A stretch of DNA of 64,000 nucleotides, taken from the NCBI GenBank assembly GCA_028023455.1, contig JAQFVV010000027.1, forward strand, positions 10,163,845-10,227,844, written 5' to 3'. The notes beneath the pieces are model-generated. The model worked only from the letters and a program-made list of their open reading frames with translations, did not search any database and was not told the origin of the DNA. The translations under genes were made by a program, and so were the position numbers. The stretch is from Epiperipatus broadwayi. Taxonomy: Eukaryota; Onychophora; Udeonychophora; Euonychophora; Peripatidae. Positions 43,753 to 54,038 of this stretch are shown here, piece by piece. Numbering within the stretch: position 1 is the first letter of the stretch; every line of letters begins with the position of its first letter.

Positions 43753-46684
43753 GTATTACAGGATTGAAATGGTCTTTGATTTGAGCAGTTGACATGCTAC
43801 AACTGAGATGACAGCTCAGGGATGAAAAGTAAAAAAAAATTGTTTGCAAATACTTGTACTATTTCTTTTTTATTTATTGCCAAAATATGAAAGTGTTATC
43901 GTTAAATGAATTTAGAATAAAATACATAAGTATAAAAAATAGATTTAAATGGAATATTTCGATAATAAAAATATTGATTCAATAAAAATGTAGATTTTGT
44001 TGGATATAATATATATTACATTTCACTTTAGAATAAATCAATAATAAGTAATTTGTTTTATCATAAAAACAAAAAAAGGAAAAACAATAAATATTCGTTA
44101 TATATGTATAAAGTTTTTTAAAAAAAAAAACAAGAAAGATAAAAGCAGGAAACTATCAAGTTGTCACATGACTTGTTTTAAAAAAACGTGTGAATATTCA
44201 TAATAATTTCTGTAAATAATTTTATATTACGTACTGTAGCAATATTAAAAGGTTTAAATTTAACATCCTATTTTTTTTTACTGGTTTCTTAAATGAAAAC
44301 TATTTATAATAGTAATGAAATCAACATGATAAAATGTGATGCCTGTAAAATAAACCAAATGTTGCATATAAATATATTAAAATAAATTATATTGAGAGAA
44401 TGCTGTAGATACCGCTTTATCTGAGTACTTCCAATTGCCTCAAGGTATTTGGTCAGAAAAGTTATTTTACTTTAAAACAATTTTATTGTTACTACTACGT
44501 ATGATTTTTGCCATGCAAGGCTAACATTTGATATATAATGACTCAACAAGGGAGAAGGCTCTTGTGTTCTTTTCAGCAGGTATGGAGGTCTTGACTAGTA
44601 GCGATCTCATTGTTCTGGGGTGAGAATTAAATATTACAGATGGTTCAGGTCTAGGAAGTGTAAATTTAGTTCAACACCTGGCCATCCATAGAGCATATGG
44701 AATAAAGACGGCTAGACGGATGACCGGGAAGTCGCTGGAGTGCAGACAGCTCTTGAGATCGAGAATTTTTTGAAGAGGGATATTGTACTCGTCATTGATG
44801 GACCGCCTAATTATTTTCTGATAAAATACAAGAACTTACAACTTTTGATGCATTGTTGTTGTTTGTGCGTGTTTACTTTTCAACATTCCGATTTCTGAAA
44901 TAAAAGTCGCTGCTGTATAATCTAAACTAGCAGTTTTTTCTATAAAAAATATACTATTTTTTTGTAAAAATGAGCTTTTCTTATGTTGAAAACAAGACCT
45001 ATTTATCGTTTAGCAGATCAAGTCCATAAACCACAAAATATAAGAGCTCAAACAAATGTTTTATTTATTTTTTCTCATCAGAAAACAAATTAAATTTTAA
45101 GAGTCCACATTTTTTTTTCTTTTCAAAAAAAGCACAAAATGAAATAACATTTTAAAAGTTTTTAATTTGGGATCAAAATAATATTCGACATTAATGTCAT
45201 TTTAATAGTAAGGGACCGATTAATATAAAGTTAATTGAAGATCAGTTAACTGCTTTGAATTTTATTTAAAACCGTGGGGATGTAATATTATAAAACCATT
45301 ATTTTCAAACACATCTAGCCTATATATAAATAAAAGAAACAATTTTATGGAATGGAAATTAAAAAAAAAAGAGCAGTTTGCTAAAATTACTAGATGTAAA
45401 TATTTTAATAAAGGAATAAATTTGTTCTAGTCACCCTTATTAAAAAAAAAAAAAAACTATTATTAAAAATCTTATAAAAATACAACAGTTGAGCAAAAAA
45501 TAATATTATTATATTTTGAAATTTAACAATAACTTGCTTAATTAATAAAATAATAAACTGTAGCTTATACTTATTAAATACATGTTAAATTAAAAAAAAA
45601 AAAACAAGAAAAAAGAATAAAGTAGCATTTTATGAAATAGTAATGCAGATTTATTTAATGCAGGAAAAGCAAAACATGAATTTGTCTTCTTAAAGAAACA
45701 ATATTTTATTTTGAATATTTTTGGCAACTCTTTTATAAGATTCTAATATACAGTATATGATTTCATAATTAAGTGTGGATAAAATAAACAAAACTTAACT
45801 TATTTTGTATAACAATAACTCAATTTCTTAATAAATTCCTGTAATATTATTATTTTAAATTAGCTTAGTTTGTCACCATTCTGAATCTCTAATATTAATT
45901 ACCCTAGTTATTTATAATATCTTTGATTTAAATTTACTTCTTTGTAATGTTGCCAGAAAGAATTATAATTATTACGGTTCAAACCATTAGCAATCGATAT
46001 CAAATCACATCTGTAGCGTTCTGCAATCGTCAGAATTCACTAAATCATTAATTTCTCATATAAACCCTTTATTATTTTGAGTCTTTTGTGAATCGTGACC
46101 TCCGGCTGGGACGGAATAAAACCAAGCACTGCTAGTGTCATCACAAACACTATCCGTTAGTTAGAGAGGTAATAGTTCAGGCAAATAGATTAGGAATCAC
46201 CCTCGCCCTGACATCTGTATCTTGTGCATGGTTGGATTCAATGTGCTTTTGCTTGGATTATTGGTCTTGTTGAATGAATACACGATTTTTACCAGCAGGC
46301 TAAGGTGAATTTCATCGTATGATAACAAACTAAAAATAGAATAAGCAACAAAGTGCATTGTTCTGATTTCCAGTGAACTTACCAAGTGAACGAGTGCAGA
46401 GAGAACTTAAGTGACAATAGCTGAAAGAAGTTTAAGTGTTGGTGCAATGCTCTAGTGTTAAGCCAACATGTTTGCCAGCAGCAACAGGACTGGGCCAAAA
46501 AGTTTGAGAAACCATACAGAAAGTAGATACTTGTGAAGCATCAGGGAAGTGAATCAAAAGTGAACTATATAATATTGTGTATGTGAGCAGCAAGAACTTT
46601 TCACTATTATTGTTTATTGTATATTTGTTTGCTGGTCACCCGATCATAGTTGGGGACACAGCCGATTTTTATAAAATAAATTCT
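43753..46684. other. Unassigned; two less AT-rich patches
   Basis: Patches at 44520-44800 (TTCTTTTCAGCAGGTATGGA, GACGGATGACCGGGAAGTCG) and 46080-46670 (GTGACCTCCGGCTGGGACGG, CTGGTCACCCGATCATAGTT GGGGACACAG) are richer in GC than their surroundings. The first could hide a short exon (GMEVLTSSDLIVLG with acceptor and GTGAGA donor). The second ends in a word reminiscent of LTR/internal junctions. Neither is proven. Confidence 0.3.
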
Positions 46685-46938
46685 TAAAACCCTACAGCTA
46701 TCCATTCCATCTTATACAACCAATACATATGACTACACACCTATGAAAAAGATAAATGATTTTCAAGTCTTATTTTGTGCTGAACCAGCACTCATTAGTT
46801 GATCCAGGTCAGCACAAAATATTATATTGGAGATCATTTATTTTTTTAACATGTATGTGATCATGTGTATCGATTGTAAAAAATGAAGTAAATAGCAGTA
46901 GGGAATTGAAAGTCTGAGTTCAAATCCCTTCTAATTAC
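46685..46938. repeat. FB2 repeat, inverted pair
   Basis: Left part: CCATTCCATCTTATACAACC, TTTTGTGCTGAACCAGCACTC. Right part: TCAGCACAAAATATTATATT GGAGATCATTT, ending AGTCTGAGTTCAAATCCCTT. The two face each other as at 961-1343 but with a shorter centre. Confidence 0.6.
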
Positions 46939-47896
46939 ATTACGTTCAGTATAGACAGTATACTTGTATTTAAATATTATAAAATAAATTCTTGTAACGA
47001 CATATTCTCAAGAAAGAAAATAAGCAAATTATAAACAAAACAGACTTTTTAAAAATAAAAATAAAGCTATTCTCTGACTATCATTTATCACAATTTCTCA
47101 CTTTGACTATTAAGTACTTTTTTTTATGTTGTGATTTAAAGCAGCTTTTATTTTTGCTTTGAAAATCATTTATAACTTATAGCGTTTACCGTGACTGTAA
47201 TTGTTTACAAATAATATTACTAAATGAAAACTAAACAATTTGGAGTCACAATATTCGGCTTGGATAAATTTTTTATAATACCAGCGTATTACATACGTTT
47301 TGTATTTACAACTACTAAATATGATCAAACCATTTAAAATTAAGTCTACCAAAATAGAATATATTTACTGTCATAAAATTATCTATGTATTTATAAATGT
47401 TTATTCTGTATATCAAACATCACGATTTGCTGTACTCAATTTTAATACCTGCATTAAGAGCAGAACATTCATTCATTTATTCTACTGCAGAACCATCTAT
47501 CGTAAACCTAAGTAATCATTGTGCTCTAAATAGTAGAGCTATATTCAAATTTTAATATTAATTTTGTTAATTAGTCTCTTCCAGTGAAGAATATGGCCAT
47601 TTTTAAAACTTCTGTTGGTACTTACATATTAGACCTGCTGTGAAATGTCACATATGTATTAGTCAATAATAACTTTCTAATCTTGTGCTCTTGTAAAACA
47701 ATGTCTGCATTGGATTTTCTGACTAATTTAATCCATAAAGTTTGATAAATGATGACATGTAACTTTATTTACTACAAAATGGCAACCTATAAATTTTATT
47801 TAGTGAAAATAAACAAACATATATTTAGATTTTGAAGCGAATTGAGCAAAAACGAGAACTAATCTTATTTTGTACAAAATGGCGACTTATAACTTT
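46939..47896. other. Unassigned
   Basis: AT-rich. The short word TTTTGTACAAAATGGCGACT TATAAC near 47870 resembles ACTACAAAATGGCAACCTATAA near 47770 (about 100-bp spacing), indicating a small tandem repeat at the site where the SINE later inserted. Confidence 0.4.
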
Positions 47897-48004
47897 TTTT
47901 TTTTTTAAGTGTCATAGCATCGGCCAGGACGCGAACCCGCAACCCGGGCAACTGCCTGCAAGTGCAAGGCAGTCGCGCTGACCTCTCGACCACCAATGCA
48001 AGAC
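47897..48004 (-). mobile_element. Short tRNA-derived SINE, copy 1
   Basis: On the minus strand: GTCTTGCATTGGTGGTCGAG AGGTCAGCGCGACTGCC, then TTCGCGTCC and CCGATGC, then TATGACACTT and a poly-A of about 14. The A box (TGGTCGAGAGG) and B box (GGTTCGCGTCC) of RNA polymerase III are present. Flanks TATAACTTT (47888-47896 and 48005-48013) are the target duplication. This copy has a longer anticodon-side arm than copy 2 (GCCTGCAAGTGCAAGGC on plus). Confidence 0.85.
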
Positions 48005-48013
48005 TATAACTTT

Positions 48014-48582
48014 ATTTATTGGAAATAAATGAACACAAATTTACGTTTTTTTGCAAGAAAAAATGTTGCAACAACTAAACTTTTAGCAATATACATTTAT
48101 TCCCCCTCCCTCCAAGCTAAAGATTGTTTCTTACAATCACTGGGGCAGACTGAAGGTTTATATGTTCTACAACATGCAAATCAAAATGTAGCTATGGTTT
48201 ACATGAAAATGTTCCTATTCTGGAAACTTGCAAGTCATCATTTTGATAGGATTTTGTTTTTCTTGGGATAACATGCTATATGTAGAAACTTCTCACAGAT
48301 AGTTATTCCAGTCTATAATCATCTTTTAAAAGTAGTGGACTTTATCATTCTCAGCAGCAGGCAGTTCCCAAATTTTGGATAAAAAAAGTTGTTAAAAAAA
48401 TTCACTCAGCAGGTTTCAATTTGGACAGTAAATCACATGTACAACTTACTTTTTCTAGATGATCAATTAGTCATTCCAGTATTCTTTTATGATATCACAG
48501 AATACTTTAAATTATAAAATTAACAGCAAAACCAATGCTTTCAGTAGTAACTTTCTTTTGATTGGAATTTTATCTAATATTA
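48014..48582. other. Unassigned
   Basis: The frame 48029-48271 has no recognised domain. No other feature is seen. Confidence 0.35.
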
Positions 48583-49040
48583 AAACAGGCAAAACTTTCC
48601 ATACAGTAGTGCCACTCAGTGCAAGCCAGAGTAATCAATGGATGCCAGAAGACTTGTGCATAAAATCCCTATCTAGTGCCTATTCATCCAATATCCCTAG
48701 ACTAGTTTCTAGCTTGTGGCCTTCATCAGTGAGGAACCTTGAATCTGAGAGCACTGCACCTAAATCTTAGGATCTAATGTAACCCTCCAGCAGCCACTTT
48801 TTATCTCTACTTAACTACAAAACTATGAGAATAAAATTGGAAAACACAAAAATATTTTCAATCCAAGATCATTAGCTTATATAATCATATAGGTCTAAAC
48901 TCAGTTCAGTACTCATACATTTTGGTGTCTTGGGTTCTTTAATAACCATAGCCACCACTATACTATTAGGCAAGATTGGTGTTAAACAACTAAACATCAC
49001 ATGATCACCGTAAGTAATGGTGATCCTCATGCGATGTTTA
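48583..49040 (+). repeat. FB1 left half with outer-end palindrome
   Basis: This is a full left arm: ACAGGCAAAACTTTCCATAC, AGTAATCAATGGATGCCAGA, ATCTAGTGCCTATTCATCC (the intact form of the LTR insertion site), AGACTAGTTTCTAGCTTGTGG, AGTTCAGTACTCATACATTT TGG, AACCATAGCCACCACTATACT. It is then joined to CTAAACATCACATGATCACC and its inverse GATCCTCATGCGATGTTTAG. The right arm is missing here. Confidence 0.75.
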
Positions 49041-49831
49041 GTGGATTATCTAATATTCACATAAAAAAACTAATAATTTTCCTTTTTACAATATTGTAAA
49101 TGTGTTTAATTCTGAATTTATTTAGACATTTGTTTGAGCCATTGACTTTCATCGCAGCATGTCTAATACATAATTACTTTTCTTTTAGATAATCCAAGCT
49201 AATAAATAATTTTATTTTCCTTCATACAGAAAACTTTTTATGCATTCAATGAGGAGCAGCAGTTAAAAAGTTCTAGGCATTTGGTTTTCAAAATTGTGAA
49301 ATGTATTGTGATATTAAAAATATAAATAGGTAAAAGATCAAATAATTTTAAGTAGCCAATGCAGAGCGAAGGATTTTTCAGATCTCTTAATGGAGAAACA
49401 GCAAAGTAAATAAACAATAGTCATTTAGCTATTCAACAGCTTGATGTTTTTGTGTTTTTCTTCATTGTTTCATCTTCTAGGTAATATTAGTTATATAATG
49501 ATTGAAATAGCTAACTCTATTTGTTATATATGATCTGATTATTTAAAAATACAGTGCTTTCTTGAAAATCCTCAGATGCCTGAAATTATTTTTTAGTTAT
49601 ATCAAGATTTAAACTCCAGATTTAAGACATGACAAATAGATGACTAAGAGGTCTTTATTTATGTTATAATATAATGTAAATGTTTTCCTTTGGAATGGAA
49701 GCAAACAAAACTCTTTAATTTTATTCTTTAAAAAATAAATGAATGGGTTTAGTGCTGGGGAGTTCATAAAAAGTTTGAGTACTAATGTGATAGAATTGCA
49801 TAATCCATGGACTTAACCTCCAGAATCTAAC
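49041..49831. other. Unassigned spacer; one exon-like word
   Basis: A candidate acceptor TTCCTTCATACAG at 49227-49236 is followed by an open frame FYAFNEEQQLKSSRHLVFKI VKC (about 30 codons). It is discussed as a possible MRH 3' exon, but its phase does not match exon B. Confidence 0.3.
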
Positions 49832-49843
49832 ATTCTACCACTA

Positions 49844-50003
49844 AACATCACATGATCACTATCTCGTACTAGCACATAATTGTCTGGGGATATTGGATGA
49901 ATAGGCACTAGACAGGGATTTTATGCACAAGCATTCTGACATCCATTGATTACTCTGGTTGGCACAGAGTGGCACTACTGTATGGAGAGTTTTGCCTTGT
50001 TTA
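49844..50003 (-). repeat. FB1 derivative flanked by a 12-bp direct repeat
   Basis: The outer end AACATCACATGATCACTATC and TACTAGCACATAATTGT are joined directly to right-arm sequence CTGGGGATATTGGATGAATA through GTATGGAGAGTTTTGCCTTG. ATTCTACCACTA occurs exactly at 49832-49843 and 50004-50015, a strong candidate target duplication. Confidence 0.78.
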
Positions 50004-50229
50004 ATTCTACCACTACACCAAGATATTTAATCTTAGTTATAAGACCTTAGTACCTATATATGATTGAATGCAACTGAGTAATTCTAGAGTCATTAAATAT
50101 TTATTACATCTATAATTTTAATAACAGTATTTTTAAAGCATTGTTATTGAACTTTAAATATATTTTTTTCATTATTCATTTTTGTCTTCTCTGCCCATTT
50201 CATTCTTCTAATGTAAACAATCATCATTA

Positions 50230-50900
50230 TATTTTTTAAAGATTTTCTACAGTATTTAGTGCAGACCAAAGTCATATTAGATTTTGAAGATGATAGGAAT
50301 GTTGTAAGAGCTATGATAAAGGTAAAGATCTAGGACCAAAGATAAATGCTAAAAAGAATAATGTAAATAATGAATTAGAAGAAATTAACAATAATTAGTA
50401 TCTCAGACAAATTATTAATATAGGAGTGGAATGGATGAAATTAATCAGAGAATTAAATTTAAATAGGATGTTTTTAACATAAAAATAAAATTCGTTTATG
50501 TGCTTGACAAAGAAAGTTTATAATAAATGTGTTACTAGTTTTTATTTATGGATCTGTGAACATAAACTTAATAAACGGACAGTACACAGTATTAGATTAA
50601 ATAGTAAAATACGGATAAATGTATACTGTAAATACTTAAGAAGAAATCAAACAGGTATCATTAATATCAATGAAAAAAACTAAGAAGTGAAGTTGAACCA
50701 CTTTGTTTCTAGAAGAAACACCAGTAACTGAAATTAGATTCGAAAAAAATTGTAAAAAGAGAAAAAGTCACATGTAGGATAGTTCGATATGATAAAGTTT
50801 GTTAGAATGATGAGTAAAACAGAAGCTATTAATTGAAAAAACTAGATTAAACTTGGAGAGATCTTTATCACTGCAATAGATTTATAATAGGTAAAATGAT
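50230..50900 (+). mobile_element. LINE-A remnant
   Basis: It runs parallel to LINE-A 4300-5010: GACCAAAGATAAATGCTAAA, TATCTCAGACAAATTATTAA, AATTAATCAGAGAATTAAA, CTAGTTTTTATTTATGGATC TG, and CTTGGAGAGATCTTTATC at the end. It is heavily decayed with indels. Frame 50498-50683 is a fragment without function. Confidence 0.65.
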
Positions 50901-51790
50901 GGTGATGATAATACGGTAAACAAAAAAGAGTAGTTTTAATTTTACTTCACATGATTCAATACTACAAAATATAACAAATGTTTATTGCTTTATAGTATAA
51001 TAAACTAACACACACGCGCACATATTTGTAGGTATTCGGCTATTATTCTAATATCACGGTAGATTAGAAAATATTGGAGATTAGTGGTGTTAATATCTAA
51101 AAAAAATATTTTGATTATAAAGTCATTTTAGAGTTGCTCTTTTATAATCCTTAGGTGATTTTGAAAAGCAATGAGAGATTTTGAACTTTCGCTTCTCTAG
51201 AGAGTCATTCGTTGTATTGATTAACTTCTGTGACTTAAAAACCACCTGATGATCTTGATCGCCGACAAAAAATATTATAAAATTTTTAATACTGAGAATT
51301 CATTGTAAGGGGTGGGTGTGATCAAATCAATATATATATATATATATTGTACATATCATGAATTTTTAAATAAAAAATGACATTTGTGTTGTGTGTATGT
51401 TTTTTAAATTGTGAAGCAATAATTCAGGTCATTAGTTTTGGTTATACACTTTCTCAGAAATTTGATCGATTGTAAGCCATTTTAACAACAAAATAATGAG
51501 GTGCAATTGGAACATTAGCAATATCTAATGACCCTATAGATCATTCAAATGACTGTATTATTCATTGTTCATTATCAGATATCTATAAAAGCAACGATAA
51601 CAAAAAAAGCAATGTAAAACAAAATCATTTATTAAGCGCACATCCACATATATATAAGTTAATCTTGCTTAATAATTCTCCGCCAACTATCTACCAAAAT
51701 GACTTCATGTTAAGTATAAATATCGCTCATTATTTGTAAACAAAACAAAAAAGAATTTTGATTCTTTAAACAAAAATGAACTTTTGAGCA
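50901..51790. other. Unassigned
   Basis: AT-rich, with a TA run at about 51331-51349. No gene. Confidence 0.4.
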
Positions 51791-51803
51791 TAACGTTTTG
51801 ATT

Positions 51804-51910
51804 TTTTTTTTTTTTTTTAAGTGTCATAGCATCGGTCGGGACGCGAACCCGCAACCCGGGCAACTGCAAGGCAGTCGCGCTGACCTCTCGACCACCAATG
51901 CAAGACGAAG
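51804..51910 (-). mobile_element. Short tRNA-derived SINE, copy 2
   Basis: This has the same body as copy 1 with a shorter anticodon-side arm. The 5' GCATTGG and 3' CCGATGC form a 7-bp acceptor-type stem, GTCG/CGAC a D-type stem, and a TTCGCGT T-loop lies between near-complementary GCGGG and CCCGA. The 3' tail TATGACACTT leads into poly-A. The exact 13-bp target duplication TAACGTTTTGATT is at 51791-51803 and 51911-51923. It is not a tRNA gene: the anticodon loop is missing. Confidence 0.9.
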
Positions 51911-51923
51911 TAACGTTTTGATT

Positions 51924-52460
51924 TATGAATGTATTTTAAATTTTTATATTTATCGCAGTTATTATTTATTCAAGTCTTTCATATCTTAAAAGTAACCGAT
52001 TTTTTTTATCTTTCATTTACTTTTTAAAAAATCTTTGTTGTGGTTTATTTTCTAAAATGAAATACAGTATAATTATTAACGAAGAAAAATATTAGTATTC
52101 GCCAGATGATCGTATAAGTTTATGAAGCCAAATAGGTGATCCATAAATGATCATTGTCTTAGTATGAATGCTTTGATTATATCGGCTCTACTCTATGTAT
52201 TTAGCTTCCTGCGTAGTTTAGGGCAGTGGTTAAATGGCGGACTCTAAAGTTTAGAGTTCTTAGACTGCAGCTCAGTTTCTGTCCATTGCTTAAACTTCTT
52301 ATGAACTTCCCCAAATATTTCAATCTTACATTTTTTTTTACAGAAACTTGATTAGATCAATAATTTCTTGACCATTATTTACTTGATAATAGATGTAGAA
52401 TTTCACAATTTTACTTGCACTGACATATCTATGGTAAATGTTACTCGAGGAGGTAACAAA
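51924..52460. other. Unassigned
   Basis: No gene. A less AT-rich patch (52200-52270, TTCCTGCGTAGTTTAGGGCAG) has no recognised function. Confidence 0.35.
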
Positions 52461-52545
52461 CTAAATGTATATGAGAGATTGTGACCTGAGCCAACTGATG
52501 AGTGCTGGTTCAGCACGAAATGCATCTTGGGGGTCATTTGTCTTT
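52461..52545 (+). repeat. FB2 fragment
   Basis: GAGCCAACTGATGAGTGCTG GTTCAGCACGAAATGCATCT TGGGGGTCATTTGTCTTTT is the central part of the FB2 unit. The B-box end is missing. Confidence 0.55.
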
Positions 52546-53169
52546 TATTATACCTTTATTTATATGTATTTAAAAAGAATTGGGAAGTATGGAGATGTTT
52601 ATTATATCTAACAAACTATTCTTTTATGAGTTTAGTGATTATAAGCAGTAATTAATCAAAATAACTGAGCAATGATTTTATATTTGTTTAATTAGCCATT
52701 TTTATTTGCTTTTCCAATTGCTTCTTTCTTCCGCCACTACTACTAATCTGGTATGAGATTATAGGCCTAGTCATTTAATTGAATTTCGAAAGACCAGGAA
52801 TAATATTGATAAAGTTTGGAAAGTGTTTGTTATGCCAACTTAAATATAAAAGAAAAAAAAACATTGTGTGTGTGTGTGTGTGTATGTGTTACTGCAAGGA
52901 GGTTTTAAAACTAAATTGTACATAAAATTGGTTTGTTTGTTTTTTGTAGGTTTACTATCAAATAATTTTTTAATTTATGAAAGAGAGTGATTTATTTGAG
53001 AAAAAAAGATAACGTTTTTGCGACATAAGAATAGAAAACATGTGTTTATCGATCGCCATTAAAAGAAAGAAAAGTTTTTCTCTTTTTGTATAAAGGGATT
53101 TTAAGAGTAGTAGCGAAAGCATACAGTTAAATATATAGAATAGAGGATTTGAAAAATAAGGAATATAGA
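52546..53169. other. Unassigned, probably reaching the LINE-B 5' end
   Basis: A GT run lies at 52866-52884. From about 52970 the plus strand becomes purine-rich, like LINE-B, and may be its 5' untranslated part. The minus frame 52970-53260 is a shadow of LINE-B. Confidence 0.35.
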
Positions 53170-53170
53170 T

Positions 53171-53350
53171 TGTATTTGTATCCCACAATGTATATATAAT
53201 AGTCAGAAAAAAATTAGGTGTGCTGTAGTCGAATGTACCATATGTGATATGGTTTATCATTTGAAATGCTTAAATAAGACTAAAAAGAATGTAACATGTG
53301 TATGGTTATGTAGACCATGTGTAAATGTGTTAAAAAAGGTGGCAAAAATG
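53171..53350 (+). pseudogene. LINE-B ORF1 PHD-type zinc finger
   Basis: In one open frame: C-I-C-I-P-Q-C, then C-A-V-V-E-C-T-I-C-D-M-V-Y-H-L-K-C, then a 13-residue spacer to C and VWLCRPC. The second half, C-x2-C-x4-H-x2-C-x9-C-x3-C-x2-C with a Trp two before the final pair, is the PHD-finger signature. PHD fingers bind histone tails or act as scaffolds; their role in LINE ORF1 proteins is unknown. The frame ends with a stop at about 53357 (KVAKMFY then TAG), close before the coiled coil. Confidence 0.65.
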
Positions 53351-53753
53351 TTTTATTAGGATAGGTAGTTTGAAAAGAAAGTCAGGAGAATCGAGCAAAA
53401 TGTAATTGAGGAAGATAGAATAGAATATGTTTTTAATGGAGTGAGAAGACATATGAATGACAAAATAAGCAGTGCAATGGAGATAGTTAGTCAAAAATAA
53501 GTAAGATAGAGGAAGAGGTAAAGGATGTAGAAGCAAAATTAAAATTGTTAGAGACAAAGTGCGAGCAGATAAAAGAATTATTGAATAAAAATGATAAGAT
53601 TGTAGATAAGAAAGTCCAGAAGGTGGAAGAAAATATTAAAAATGAAATAGAAAAAGTTAACTATATTAGACAGTATTGATAGGAGATTTTCTAATTAGAG
53701 GATGTGGAGATGTAATTGCAAGGGAACATTGAAACAAGTATGTAAGAATATGT

Positions 53754-54038
53754 TTGCCTGGAGTTAGAATTAGGAATGTTGCAGATAAAGTAAAGAAACA
53801 AGGGAGTAGAGATGTATATGTTATGGTAGTGAGAAATAATTTATCAGAGCCATTGGAGAGAGTAATGGATGATTACATAGAATTGATTAGTAATTTGATT
53901 AAGATTAAAAGAAGAGTGGGAATAGTTGGATTATTACCAAGATTTGACAATAGTTATATGTTAGATAGGCCATATTCTATAAATGAGAGATTGAAAAAAT
54001 TGTGTGAGAAAAATGATTTTGTGTTTGTGGATATGTAA
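53754..54038 (+). pseudogene. LINE-B ORF1 SGNH-hydrolase-like segment
   Basis: Starting in the frame before it with GDFLIRGCGDVIARE (53680; a GDS(L)-like block I with Phe at the position usually Ser), then GVRIRNVADKVKKQGSRDVY VMVVRNNLSEP (a block III-like G-x-N-N, here RNNL), RVGIVGLLPRFDNSY, and after a stop at 54038 SKDGFHLAKQGSEDFWNLI (block V DG-x-H). The order matches the esterase-like domain described in CR1 ORF1. The catalytic Ser appears changed, so this copy would be inactive. Confidence 0.7.

Noticed and set aside
44560-44620. Short exon with acceptor TTCTTTTCAG and donor GTGAGA as the next MRH exon
   Set aside because: In the phase left by exon B it hits a stop (LD then TAG) within a few codons.
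51804-51910. Functional tRNA gene
   Set aside because: Poly-A tail, target duplications and loss of a 7-nt anticodon loop show a retroposed SINE copy.
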